Assembly: GCA_964473155.1 (NCBI GenBank)
Contig: CAYYNT010000040.1
Location: 1 to 40,286 of the forward strand
DNA: 40,286 nucleotides
Source: JAJFUG01 sp964473155
GTDB taxonomy: Bacteria > Gemmatimonadota > Glassbacteria > GWA2-58-10
Reading direction: 5' to 3'
Made by a program: the position numbers and the translations under genes. Positions 1 through 7,972 of this stretch are shown here, piece after piece. The notes under the pieces are model-generated. The model did not search any database, was not told where the DNA came from, and worked only from the letters and a program-made list of their open reading frames with translations. Positions within the stretch are counted from its first letter, which is position 1. Each line of letters starts with the position of its first letter.

Positions 1-7
1 ATGAAAA

Positions 8-59
8 ATATGGTGGGCGATACTGGAATCGAACCAGTGACCTCTTGCATGTCAAGCAA
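8..59 (-). tRNA. tRNA-Val(GAC) 3' fragment (partial)
   Basis: The complement of this stretch is identical over 52 nt to the last 52 bases of the window, i.e. to the tRNA-Val(GAC) from the start of the anticodon stem through the T arm, acceptor strand, CCA and the following ATAT. Identity stops abruptly at position 60, where the 5' half (D arm and 5' acceptor strand) should follow. It therefore cannot fold as a tRNA. A 3' tRNA piece broken near the anticodon arm is the usual signature of an integrase attachment site. The fragment is inverted relative to the intact gene, so the two cannot be a simple attL/attR pair around this window. An assembly edge effect at a repeated sequence is also possible. 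Confidence 0.85.
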
Positions 60-169
60 ATACCCCGCCGTAATCCCCTCTCGCAAAACCTCTGATAAAA
101 TCAAGCGAAAGGCGCATCTGACGCCGCTTTGCGCCAGTCGTTCGAAAACCATTTATAGCATAGAGAAAC

Positions 170-194
170 GGGCGAACACAAGGTTCGCCCCTAC
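170..194 (+). repeat. REP-like hairpin, copy A1
   Basis: GGGCGAAC and GTTCGCCC form an 8-bp stem around an ACAAG loop, followed by the CCTAC tail shared by all members of the family in this window. It is identical to the copy at 34785-34809 and is paired with an inverted copy at 279-303. Confidence 0.85.
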
Positions 195-278
195 GGTATC
201 CTCTTGGTTTGTCTACAAATACACTTCAAACCTGCATCCCATGAAACTTGTGTTCTGCCATGTGAATCAAAAACTGGT

Positions 279-303
279 GTAGGAGCGAACCTTGTGTTCG
301 CCC
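279..303 (-). repeat. REP-like hairpin, copy A2 (inverted)
   Basis: Reverse-complement copy of the hairpin at 170-194, with one substitution in the tail (CTCCTAC for CCCCTAC). The outer span of the pair is 134 bp, against 133 bp for the homologous pair at 34785-34917. The DNA between the two hairpins shows patchy similarity between the two pairs, mainly near the second hairpin, so both look like copies of one compound element. Confidence 0.8.
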
Positions 304-364
304 GGATAAAAAATAACCAATGTTACAGTACACATCTAAGTGATACAGAAACTCCCCTGCTCCA

Positions 365-1177
365 TCATCTCGGGCTGTAATGCCTCGTCAGCCAGGAGCA
401 GAGGCCCTCCAGGCCGGGGAATATAATCCGCTCGTTTATATTGGCCTGGTCCAGTTTGTCCCGTATCTCCCATTTCAGCTCTTTCGGCACGATCACCCTT
501 TTGTAATACTCGGGGAAGCGGTTCAGAAGCTCGTTCAGCATGGCGCCAGGATTCGAAATCACCGAGTGCAGCGCGAACTGGTTCACTATCCGGTCATCCA
601 TCGAAGGCGGCTCGAAGAACAGGACAAAGTCCTCGTCCGAGATATTGTCGAATCCCGGCAGGGTGTCCGCCACCTGGGAGAGCATCTCTATGGTGAAAGC
701 GTTGGCCTTCTCCCGCGCCAGCACACTTTCTATCTTCGCGGGCAGGGTATGGTGGAGCGCAGCGAAATCCACGCACCAGATCGCCCCGTCGCGCTGGAAA
801 TGCTCGATGTCCGAGGTTACGAAATGCAGCGCGATGAAAGGAGAGTAGGTCCAGTCCAGAAGACGGGTGGGCAGGCCGTGGTGCTGGGCCAGGGTCAGCC
901 ATTTCCAGACCGTGAAGTCGGAGTGCGACTGAATGCGGGAATATTTCTTGAAATTGCGGATCAGGTGAAATTCGAGCGAGGTGAAATCCCCACCCAGGCG
1001 GATCAGGGAGGTCTTCAGATCGTACCCGCTGCTGGAAAGCCCGCGGAAAGCGTATTTCGAGCGGTAGCGGCGGATATTCTCCTGCCAGGACTCGGCGTAC
1101 AGCTCATCCAGCAGCTCGCTCCAGGAGCTTATCACGACATCCCTGGGAGTGCTTAATACCGGTTCCTCTTTATCCAT
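365..1177 (-). CDS. FRG-domain protein
   Basis: A 270-residue cytoplasmic protein with no signal peptide or membrane segment. It carries the two landmarks of the FRG domain: the FRG tripeptide at residues 44-46, and a QHHGLPTRLLDWT block at about 98-110 followed by SPFIALHF. FRG is a small domain named after its conserved residues; its biochemical function is not established. It is common in variable genomic islands and prophages, often as a stand-alone gene. The ATG is preceded by GGAG at a suitable distance. The C-terminal 120 residues show nothing I recognise. It is the first gene next to the broken tRNA fragment, which agrees with an accessory origin, although its base composition is not clearly different from its neighbours. 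Confidence 0.8.
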   Translation of the reverse strand: MDKEEPVLSTPRDVVISSWSELLDELYAESWQENIRRYRSKYAFRGLSSSGYDLKTSLIRLGGDFTSLEFHLIRNFKKYSRIQSHSDFTVWKWLTLAQHHGLPTRLLDWTYSPFIALHFVTSDIEHFQRDGAIWCVDFAALHHTLPAKIESVLAREKANAFTIEMLSQVADTLPGFDNISDEDFVLFFEPPSMDDRIVNQFALHSVISNPGAMLNELLNRFPEYYKRVIVPKELKWEIRDKLDQANINERIIFPGLEGLCSWLTRHYSPR

Positions 1178-1261
1178 GTTCCGGCTCCGATCGCATGGTT
1201 GCCGGGCCGTCCTGTTTCAGTCCGGCCTGAAGTGATGACCGGAATACTCCGCAACAATATT

Positions 1262-2248
1262 TCATGCGGACTCTTTGCGCGCCACCACGGCCAGAGCCGC
1301 CGGGAAGCAGGGTGAGCCATGCCCTGGAATCAGGCTTTCCAGCTTTCCCGCCCAGTGAAACGCCTTGCGCAGGGCCACATGCTTCAGGTCCAGCAGCGCG
1401 GGCGAGGGATACTGGTAGTAGTGTCCCACCAGGTGATGCCATACCGGTATCTGCACCGGCGGCGGATAGTATTTGCGCACCACGCTGAACCCGTGCTTCC
1501 CGAGCATCGCGGCCAGGGTGCGCATGGTGTAATGCACTACGTGCTCGTACGAGTCGAAAATATCGTAATCCGCCTGGCGGCCGCGCAGTCCGGCCAGTTT
1601 CAGTTTAAGCAGGCTGTAATTCCCGTTCGGCACCTTGATCAGAACGATCCCGTCCGGCTTCAGGATGCGCCGCACCTCGTCCAGCATGGCTCCGGGCTGA
1701 CGGATATGTTCGAATACGTCGGTCATTGTGACTATGTCGAAAAAGTTATCCTCGTAACCCGCCTCTTCCAGGAAGGCTGTCTTCACGTTCAGCCCGAAAT
1801 ACTGACGGGCCAGTTCCGACAGGCTTGGCGAGGGTTCCACCCCGTACAGCTCCCACCCGCGGCCTCGCGCCCGCCGCAGGAAAAAACCCATGTTGGTTCC
1901 AACGTCCAGGAACCGCCCGGCAGGACGGTGGCTTGCAATAAGGCTCAAATCGTAATCGTAATTCGGGTCACGGTGATGCGGGCGCTTGCCTTGGAAGATC
2001 AGACGGGCCTCCTCGAAATAGGCTTGCGCATCGCCCCAGTAGATCTTTTCCGGCTCTTTCAGCCTGGGGCTTACATAGATCAGTCCGCACGCCGCGCAAC
2101 GCACCACGCCGAGCGCACCGCGCTCCCGGTGCAAAAAAATGTTCTCCGTGGCTCCGCACAACGGGCAGGCGCAGGTTTCCACATCCGCTTCGGTGTAGCT
2201 GTCCTTCTGTGTGCCGCCGTGAAGGTAATCCGCAGATGATATCTGCAT
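1262..2248 (-). CDS. Class I SAM-dependent methyltransferase with N-terminal zinc ribbon
   Basis: 328 residues from the chosen ATG, which has GGGGGAG five bases upstream; an in-frame ATG ten codons earlier lacks such a site. The N-terminus has two CxxC pairs (C28/C31 and C51/C54), typical of the zinc ribbon in front of many glycan and secondary-metabolite methyltransferases. The Rossmann core starts with FLDVGTNMGFFL at about 113-124 (motif I, SAM binding). It continues with GVEPS and with MTDVFEHI and LKPDGIVLIKVPN, as in the Methyltransf_23-type family. The acceptor cannot be predicted. Proteins of this layout often act on sugars or small metabolites in envelope glycan clusters, but the neighbours here give no direct support. 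It is transcribed in the same direction as the FRG gene, 84 bp upstream of it. Confidence 0.8.
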   Translation of the reverse strand: MQISSADYLHGGTQKDSYTEADVETCACPLCGATENIFLHRERGALGVVRCAACGLIYVSPRLKEPEKIYWGDAQAYFEEARLIFQGKRPHHRDPNYDYDLSLIASHRPAGRFLDVGTNMGFFLRRARGRGWELYGVEPSPSLSELARQYFGLNVKTAFLEEAGYEDNFFDIVTMTDVFEHIRQPGAMLDEVRRILKPDGIVLIKVPNGNYSLLKLKLAGLRGRQADYDIFDSYEHVVHYTMRTLAAMLGKHGFSVVRKYYPPPVQIPVWHHLVGHYYQYPSPALLDLKHVALRKAFHWAGKLESLIPGHGSPCFPAALAVVARKESA

Positions 2249-2357
2249 CTGTCTCCCCCGCTGGAGTGGTTCACACACTTATATATGTGTCAAAATATAC
2301 CGCGTGAGCGGGAGTGCGGCAATACTTGTTCCCTGATCATTTTGCGCCGCATGTCCG

Positions 2358-2393
2358 AAAAAAACGGCCCCCGGAATACATTCCGGAGACCGT
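2358..2393 (-). terminator. Rho-independent terminator of the TPR gene
   Basis: On the minus strand an ACGG...CCGT stem with a TCCGGAAT/ATTCCGG core (two mismatches) is followed by a run of seven T residues (positions 2363 down to 2358). It lies about 40 bp past the stop of the TPR-protein gene. Confidence 0.8.
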
Positions 2394-2431
2394 AATTGTT
2401 TTTCTATATTAATTAATCCTGGATGCCCGTC

Positions 2432-3124
2432 TCAGCCCTTTGCGGCAGTCTGCATCCTGGCGCGCAGCTCGGCGCGGTGTTCCTTGATCAGCGGCGTGCG
2501 CGGGTGATCCGGGAACTTCTCCACGATCTCATCCATTACTTTCAGAGCCTCGTCATTGTTGCCCGCGGCTTCGAGCGCCCGGCTCAGATCGCCCATCAGG
2601 ATCACTTTTTCGTAATCGTACCGTGCCATGGCCAGCGCCTCGCGGAACAACTCCACGGCTTTGGCGTTGTCGCCCTGCTGCTCGGCAACCGCCGCCAGCC
2701 CGGCCACACTGTTGACCTTCAACGGATCGCTGCTCTTCAGTCTCTTCCGCGCCGTCTCAAACCGTTCTTTGGCCTGGTCGTACTGCCCGGCCTTGAAATA
2801 GGAATCCCCGGCAAAAAACACGGCCTTGGCCGCCGTCGGCGTGCCGGAGTATTCCTGGGCCACACGGTCGAAATCCGTGGCTGCCAGGGCAAAATTGCCG
2901 CTGATATAAGTCGACTCAACCTTGAAAAACTCAAGCGAGGCCTCGGTGATCCTCTCGCTGCGGTAATTGACGTACAGCCAGATCCCTCCGGCCAGCACGA
3001 TCAGCCCCGCGGCGCCCAGAACAATTTTCAACAGGTTTTCCTTCAGAAAATGGCTCGCCTCGAACGCGGCGGTTACAAAAGCGTCCTCTTTAAGCTCTTT
3101 TTTGGTGATCCGGGTCTTGCTCAT
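2432..3124 (-). CDS. Membrane-anchored tetratricopeptide-repeat protein (YfgM/TPR_21-like)
   Basis: 230 residues. A short basic N-terminus is followed by one transmembrane segment at about 32-54, then helical TPR-like repeats to the C-terminus (for example the segments around AKAVFFAGDSYFKAGQYDQA, AGLAAVAEQQGDNAKAVELF and LSRALEAAGNNDEALKVMDE). Topology and repeat content match the YfgM/TPR_21 group. These proteins sit in the inner membrane with the TPR part outside and bind unfolded or periplasmic client proteins. The ATG has AAGGAG about ten bases upstream, and a strong terminator follows the gene. Neighbouring genes do not suggest a partner, so the exact role is open. Confidence 0.75.
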   Translation of the reverse strand: MSKTRITKKELKEDAFVTAAFEASHFLKENLLKIVLGAAGLIVLAGGIWLYVNYRSERITEASLEFFKVESTYISGNFALAATDFDRVAQEYSGTPTAAKAVFFAGDSYFKAGQYDQAKERFETARKRLKSSDPLKVNSVAGLAAVAEQQGDNAKAVELFREALAMARYDYEKVILMGDLSRALEAAGNNDEALKVMDEIVEKFPDHPRTPLIKEHRAELRARMQTAAKG

Positions 3125-3192
3125 TTAGGTCCTGCTCCTTCGCAACAGGGCGGGTGCTAAATATGGCAGTTGTTTATTCCATATTTAATGAA

Positions 3193-3223
3193 GAAAAAAT
3201 ATCCGCTGACCGGACCGGCCAGC
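3193..3223 (-). terminator. Probable terminator downstream of the hemerythrin gene
   Basis: Minus-strand GCTGGCC...GGTCAGC hairpin (one mismatch, short loop), followed after a GGATA spacer by six T residues. It is about 80 bp beyond the hemerythrin stop. The stem is short, so this is a moderate call. Confidence 0.45.
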
Positions 3224-3303
3224 CCGGATTTTGAAAAATATAACAGGAAAAGACCCGCCAGGCAAGAATATACAGCCAGCAATGCAGAAGTGCTGCGACT
3301 TAT

Positions 3304-3711
3304 TCAGAATGGTATTGTCCGTAACCGCTCCACCAGGAATGGCCCGTATTTGTGGTCCTCCTGACGGATGTGGTGCTCGATCCAGTCGCGCAAAAACTCC
3401 TTGATCTCCCCGGCCAGAACGGCGCGGTCCTGGTTCAGGCGTTCCCTGAATTCTCGAACCCGGCGCTTGAATTCCTCGTGCTCGGTCAGTTGCTGTTCGA
3501 ACTCCGGGTAGCCGTATTTTTTCATCATGTGCTCCTCGCACACGAAATGATACAGCGTGTAAACATCCAGCTTGGCGACGGAGTATTCGATATCCAGCGG
3601 TTCATGGTTCTCGATCGCCTCGGTGAACTCATCCACCAGCCGGAACAACTCGATGTGCTGGGCATCCAGCTGGCTGATGCCCACGCTGTAAGACTCCTCC
3701 CAGCTTGACAT
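3304..3711 (-). CDS. Bacteriohemerythrin with an altered iron-ligand residue
   Basis: A 135-residue single-domain hemerythrin, the usual length. These proteins bind O2 at a carboxylate-bridged di-iron site in a four-helix bundle and serve in oxygen storage, sensing or delivery. Visible ligands are H19 (in QHIELF), H55 and E59 (HFVCE), H78 (TEHEEF), and H114 with D119 (HIRQED). The family pattern places another histidine 15 residues after the glutamate; here that position is Q74 (FEQQLTEH), and the codon CAA is clear. Six of seven canonical ligands are therefore present. The ATG has GGGGAG eight bases upstream. It is monocistronic, between the TPR gene and the signalling operon. Confidence 0.9.
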   Translation of the reverse strand: MSSWEESYSVGISQLDAQHIELFRLVDEFTEAIENHEPLDIEYSVAKLDVYTLYHFVCEEHMMKKYGYPEFEQQLTEHEEFKRRVREFRERLNQDRAVLAGEIKEFLRDWIEHHIRQEDHKYGPFLVERLRTIPF

Positions 3712-4012
3712 GGCCGGTTCTCCCCTGCTGTCAAGGTGTAGTGGCCGCCAGATTGTGAATATTCCACATGTTTCCCTGCCTGATTATACTATGTCGAATT
3801 GCATTTGCAACATATTTCTACGTTTTACCAGCCATCAACATGACATGAAACCAGTTGGCAATCCGCCGGAATAACTTCCTTCCACACATTCACCTGAAAG
3901 ACAGGCGACTGTTACAGCTTTATTCAGATCGAAAACGCTTGATACAGGGCGGGCAGTCTGCCAGCTTTTTTAAATTGTCATTTCAGCCATGACAGGGGGA
4001 TCGTATGACGGC
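3712..4012. other. Intergenic region, no gene seen
   Basis: About 300 bp between the start of the hemerythrin gene and the end of the signalling operon. No ORF with a ribosome site is visible. A weak TGTCAT/ATGACA hairpin around 3977-3995 has no T-run in either direction, so I do not call a terminator. The hemerythrin promoter must lie here but I cannot place it with confidence. Confidence 0.5.
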
Positions 4013-4384
4013 TCATCGCGGGAGATGCCGCCGCACCTCGGCGGCGAGGTTGTGAACGTCTATGGGCTTGGTGATATATCCGGCGCAGCCCTCGGCCAGG
4101 GCTTTGTCGCGGCCGCCTTTCATGGCGTGGCTGGTCACCGCCACCACCGGGATGTTCCGTGTCGCCGGGTTGGCTTTCAAACTGCGCGTGGCCTCCAGGC
4201 CGTCCATGCCCGGAAGCTGAAGGTCCATCAGGATCAGGTCCGGTCTATCCGCAGTGGCGGCCTCCACTCCGGAGGGGCCATCCGTAGCCTGCATGACCTC
4301 AAAACCCGCCAGTTCCAGCACATCCGAGATTAACTCCATATTGAGCTCGTTATCTTCGACAACCAGCACCCGCGGCTTTGTCAT
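4013..4384 (-). CDS. Single-domain response regulator (CheY/Spo0F-like)
   Basis: 123 residues, a receiver domain only. Acidic pocket residues E10/D11 (VVEDNE), phospho-acceptor D54 (LILMDLQLPGMDG), T84 (AVTSHAM) and K106 (YITKPID) are all present, so it should be phosphorylatable. The start chosen is the ATG that overlaps the stop of the upstream gene as TGATG, with GGAGGAG close upstream. A 13-codon upstream extension in the same frame is not needed. It is the third gene of the operon. With no output domain it may act as a phosphate shuttle or sink for the kinase at 5352-7826, or bind a partner protein directly. Confidence 0.9.
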   Translation of the reverse strand: MTKPRVLVVEDNELNMELISDVLELAGFEVMQATDGPSGVEAATADRPDLILMDLQLPGMDGLEATRSLKANPATRNIPVVAVTSHAMKGGRDKALAEGCAGYITKPIDVHNLAAEVRRHLPR

Positions 4385-5352
4385 CACTCCTCCAGTTCCA
4401 GCGTGGCGAACGCCTCCACGCACCTGGGATCATACCAGCCGCGCGCGGCCTCCTGATTCAGAATCTCCAAGGATTTCGGCCGGTCGAATGCCGGTTTGTA
4501 CGGCCTTTCTGTTCTCAGGGCATCATATACATCCACCACGGTCAGGATACGAGCGGTAAGAGGAATATCCTCCCCTTTCAGCCCATCCGGATAGCCGCTC
4601 CCGTCGAACCGCTCGTGGTGGTGGCGGATGATCGGCAGAACCAGCTTGAGTGAACGCAGCGGAGAGCAGATGTGGTAGCCGATCTCCGGGTGACGGCGCA
4701 TTGTTTTCCATTCATCGCCGGTCAGGCTGCCCTTCTTCAGCAGTATCGCGTCCGGAATGCCTATCTTGCCGACATCGTGCAGTATTCCACCCAGACGGAG
4801 GGCGCGCAACTGCTCGTCCGGCAATCCCAGGCTTTCGCCGAGCCTGGCGCTGTATTCGCTCAGACGGCCGCAGTGGCCCTCGGTGTAGGGGTCCTTGGCC
4901 TCCACGCCCAGGGCCAGGCTGGCGATCACGCTCTCGGCCCGCTCCAGTTCGTCGGTGAAAAGCTTCACCCGCAGCAGCGAACGCACCCGCGCCTTCAGTT
5001 CCTGACGGTCATAGGGTTTGTTCAGGAAATCATCCACTCCCGCTTCGATCCCGCGAATGCGGTCGCTTTTCTCGGACAGCGCCGTGACCATCACAATCGG
5101 GATGAGCACGGTTTCCTCCTCGCTTTTCAACCTCCGGCAGACCTCAAATCCGTCCATGCCGGGCATCATCACATCCAGCAGCACAAGGTCGGGGTTCTCG
5201 GCTCGGACTTTCTCCAGTGCGGTCAATCCGTCATAGGCGGTGATAACCTCGTAACCGCTGGCCAGAAGGTCTGCCTCCAGCAACTCGACATTCAGCGGCT
5301 GGTCATCCACTACCAGTATCTTTCCCGTCATGTTTTCGTTGGGACTTTTCAT
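4384..5352 (-). CDS. Response regulator with HD-GYP domain, likely c-di-GMP phosphodiesterase
   Basis: 322 residues: an N-terminal receiver (D16/D17, phospho-site D60 in LVLLDVMMPGMDG, K112) joined by a short helical linker to an HD-GYP domain (about 140-320). The catalytic landmarks are intact: EGHCGRLSEYS, HDVGKIGIPD (HD at 192-193), the HHH at 244-246 and the FDGSGYPDGL motif with GYP at 253-255. The family hydrolyses cyclic di-GMP (or 3'3'-cGAMP in some members) in the cytoplasm, as RpfG does. The start ATG overlaps the kinase stop as TGATG, with AAAGGA upstream. A longer reading of the same frame runs into the kinase gene and is rejected. It couples the kinase input to cyclic-dinucleotide turnover. 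Confidence 0.93.
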   Translation of the reverse strand: MKSPNENMTGKILVVDDQPLNVELLEADLLASGYEVITAYDGLTALEKVRAENPDLVLLDVMMPGMDGFEVCRRLKSEEETVLIPIVMVTALSEKSDRIRGIEAGVDDFLNKPYDRQELKARVRSLLRVKLFTDELERAESVIASLALGVEAKDPYTEGHCGRLSEYSARLGESLGLPDEQLRALRLGGILHDVGKIGIPDAILLKKGSLTGDEWKTMRRHPEIGYHICSPLRSLKLVLPIIRHHHERFDGSGYPDGLKGEDIPLTARILTVVDVYDALRTERPYKPAFDRPKSLEILNQEAARGWYDPRCVEAFATLELEE

Positions 5353-7826
5353 CAGGTTTTCCTTTCCATTCCCGCAGCCGTGGGAAGATGGTCCTGCCCG
5401 GACGGAAAGCCTTCCACCGGCAGAACGAAATGAAACACCGTCCCATGTCCCGGCTCGCTCTCGAACCAGACACGTCCTCCCTGCAACTCCACCAGACGGC
5501 GTGTAAGGGCCAGGCCCAATCCCGTACCCTCCTGCTTGCGGGCATAAGAGCTGTCGACCTGCCGGAATTCGGCCCACACCAGATCGTGGTGCTCGGGAGC
5601 AATCCCGATTCCCGTATCCACCACATTCACCATCAGGTAAGCCGCCGTCGGCAGGCCGCGCGTGGGCTCAATCTCGTCCGGACTTGACAGCAGACTCGTA
5701 GAGAGTGTCACCTGCCCGCCCTCCGGGGTGAATTTAACGGCGTTTGAAAGCAGGTTATACAGTATCTGGCGGAAACGGGTCTGGTCGGCATACATCACCT
5801 CGGGCCGTTCCGGAATTTCAAAACTGATCCGAATGTTCTTTTTTGCCGCATAACCGCGGATCATGGACTCAGCCACATTCAGAGCATCCGCCAGAGCAAA
5901 ACGCTCCGGGTTGAGATCCAGCACTCCGGCCTCTACCTTGGACAGATCCAATATGCCGTTGATCAGAGTTAGAAGATGGCGGCCACTGGTCAGCACATTA
6001 TTCACATAGCGCGTGTATTTTTCGTTCAATTCCCCAAAACTCTTAGCGCTCATCAGCTCGCTGAACCCGATTATCGCATTCAGCGGCGTGCGCAGTTCAT
6101 GGCTCATATTTGCCAGGAACTCACTTTTGGCCCGGTTCGCGTTCTCCACCTGCTTGGCATAACTCAGAATCTGCCGTTCCCACTCCCGGCGCTCCATTTC
6201 CGAACTCAGGATACGCCGCAATATCCCCAGCACTTCCAGATGCTGCGGCGTAAAAGCCTCCACCCGCCGGCTCATCAGACACAGCGAACCGAAACGGCCG
6301 CTGTTCAGGTTGATATCCGCCATCACACCGGTCCTGAAACCGGACGGATTCTCACCTGGCGAGTCGAACCTGTATAAAAGGATTTCCTGATCGTGCTGCT
6401 CATGCAGCATTCCCTCAAACCTCGTGCAAAGACCGCTTTCCGGTCCGGCGTCCGTTGCCTCGCCCGCCAGCGCAAGTATCCGGCCGCCCTCGGGAGTCGA
6501 GCGCGCCAGCACCGCCATGTCCGCACCCAGAAGTTCGCAGGCTTTTTGCGTAATCCCGCGGAACAATCCATCCTCGTCTTCGAAGCTGGCCAGAGACAGC
6601 TCACTCAGCTCACGCAGGCGATAGTTGCGCTCCTCTAAGGCCAGGTTCGCTCTTTCCAGCTCACTGGTCCGCTCCTCGACTTTCAATTCCAGGTTACGGC
6701 GATGGCCTTCCAGTTCCTCGAGATATTGACGTAGATGGTCAGCCATTGCGTTAAAGGAATCTGCCAGCTCGCCTATTTCATCGTGGCCGGAATGTAGGAA
6801 ACTTACATCCAGGTCCCCCGCCGCCACCTGTTTGCTCAGCTCGGCCAGACGGGAGATAGGGCGGGTGATGCCGCGCGCCAGAAGAAAGCTCAGAAGCGCG
6901 GCCACCATTATTGCCGCCAGCCCGACCGCGATAAGCCAGCCCTGGAGACTGCTCTGATAGGCTCTCTCGCGGTCAATCGAGCGCTGTATAACATAGCTGG
7001 CCCCCACCGAGGGCAGGTCGACCATGGCACAACGGTATCGCTCACCATCCAGAAACACATCGAACGCGCGTTCGCCATGCAGTCCGTGGAAGGATTCATC
7101 ACGGCCTTTAACCATCTCTCCGATCTCTTCGACAGGATTCTCACGAACCGGTTCTTCCATCTCTTTGCGCATTCTCGCCTGTGCCGCTGAGTCCAGGGAT
7201 GAGGCCACAACGCGGCCGCTAAGAAGGAAAGTTATGTCCGTGCCGGTCAGGTTTTTCAGCTTTCGGGCGAACTCGTCATCTATCCGGAATCCCAGCCGCA
7301 GCGCCCCGCTCACCTCCTGGAAACCTGTCACAAGCGGGATTGTCACGGCCTGATAAAGCAGTCCTTCACTCGATATCAGGCCATTGCCCGTTTCGCCGCT
7401 TAACGCCGCGGCTATCATGCTGTCCGGCGAGACATCATCGCCCCATCGTTCCGGATCGTGCACCCTGGCCAGAACACGCCCATTCGCACCCACCACGGTG
7501 ATCAACTCACTTCCAAGCTGACGGCTGATCGACTCCGCGGCATCCAGCACCGTAGGCGGATCAGCCGTGCTGACTGCCGCCACAAGACGAGGCGCGCGCG
7601 AGGCCACCTGCCCCATTGAGGTCAGCCAGCGCACGTTGTTGGCCAGTTGCTGTTCGAGCAGAAGGCTGGCCTCGTTGAACCGCAACTGAATTACAGAACT
7701 GGTGTTGCGCCCCACCAGCAAATTAACGGTGAACAGAACCACCGCCATCAGCACCACGATCAGCACCGCGAAATATGCGGCTATTCTGAACCTGAGCCTG
7801 GGAAACAAGCTGTCTCGCCCTCCCAT
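5352..7826 (-). CDS. Membrane sensor histidine kinase (extracytoplasmic sensor-HAMP-GAF-HisKA-HATPase)
   Basis: 824 residues. Transmembrane helices at about 13-38 and 295-318 flank a roughly 255-residue extracytoplasmic region, probably double-Cache-like. Then come HAMP (319-371), a coiled coil (about 365-410), a GAF-like domain (about 411-545), HisKA with the phospho-acceptor H576 in ANMSHELRTPLN, and a HATPase_c domain with N-box NLLSNAVKFTPEGG (691-704), G1 VVDTGIGIAPE and G2 EGTGLGLAL. No receiver is fused. The two overlapping downstream genes provide a receiver/HD-GYP protein and a lone receiver, so one kinase probably feeds two regulators. No strong ribosome site lies at the normal distance; GGAAGGGG is about 15 bases upstream of the ATG. 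Confidence 0.92.
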   Translation of the reverse strand: MGGRDSLFPRLRFRIAAYFAVLIVVLMAVVLFTVNLLVGRNTSSVIQLRFNEASLLLEQQLANNVRWLTSMGQVASRAPRLVAAVSTADPPTVLDAAESISRQLGSELITVVGANGRVLARVHDPERWGDDVSPDSMIAAALSGETGNGLISSEGLLYQAVTIPLVTGFQEVSGALRLGFRIDDEFARKLKNLTGTDITFLLSGRVVASSLDSAAQARMRKEMEEPVRENPVEEIGEMVKGRDESFHGLHGERAFDVFLDGERYRCAMVDLPSVGASYVIQRSIDRERAYQSSLQGWLIAVGLAAIMVAALLSFLLARGITRPISRLAELSKQVAAGDLDVSFLHSGHDEIGELADSFNAMADHLRQYLEELEGHRRNLELKVEERTSELERANLALEERNYRLRELSELSLASFEDEDGLFRGITQKACELLGADMAVLARSTPEGGRILALAGEATDAGPESGLCTRFEGMLHEQHDQEILLYRFDSPGENPSGFRTGVMADINLNSGRFGSLCLMSRRVEAFTPQHLEVLGILRRILSSEMERREWERQILSYAKQVENANRAKSEFLANMSHELRTPLNAIIGFSELMSAKSFGELNEKYTRYVNNVLTSGRHLLTLINGILDLSKVEAGVLDLNPERFALADALNVAESMIRGYAAKKNIRISFEIPERPEVMYADQTRFRQILYNLLSNAVKFTPEGGQVTLSTSLLSSPDEIEPTRGLPTAAYLMVNVVDTGIGIAPEHHDLVWAEFRQVDSSYARKQEGTGLGLALTRRLVELQGGRVWFESEPGHGTVFHFVLPVEGFPSGQDHLPTAAGMERKT

Positions 7827-7972
7827 GCGATTGATTTCACGCCCCTTCCGGGCGGACTATATCTTAACGTAATGTGCTTGTTCCGATAAAGCCTTTAGTC
7901 CTACGGCATTATACAGCCAGTCAGGCGCTGTTGTCAAAAAAGGACGGCATAATCAACATTGCTCTAAAAGAC

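Larger units (their letters stand above)
60..364. other. Intergenic region without a gene, holding a hairpin pair
   Basis: No credible coding sequence is visible. An ORF reading through 1-282 is a translation of the tRNA fragment plus repeats and is not a gene. The region contains two inverted copies of the GGGCGAAC...GTTCGCCC hairpin (170-194 and 279-303) and lies downstream of the FRG gene. Nothing else is recognised in it. Confidence 0.7.

Noticed and set aside
1..282. 93-codon open frame at the left end
   Set aside because: It translates the inverted tRNA-Val fragment (VGDTGIEPVTSCMSSK is a well-known artefact of tRNA antisense reading) and then hairpin repeats.
1319..2239. 306-codon frame antisense to the zinc-ribbon methyltransferase
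   Set aside because: Shadow frame; the sense strand has motif I and CxxC pairs with a proper ribosome site.
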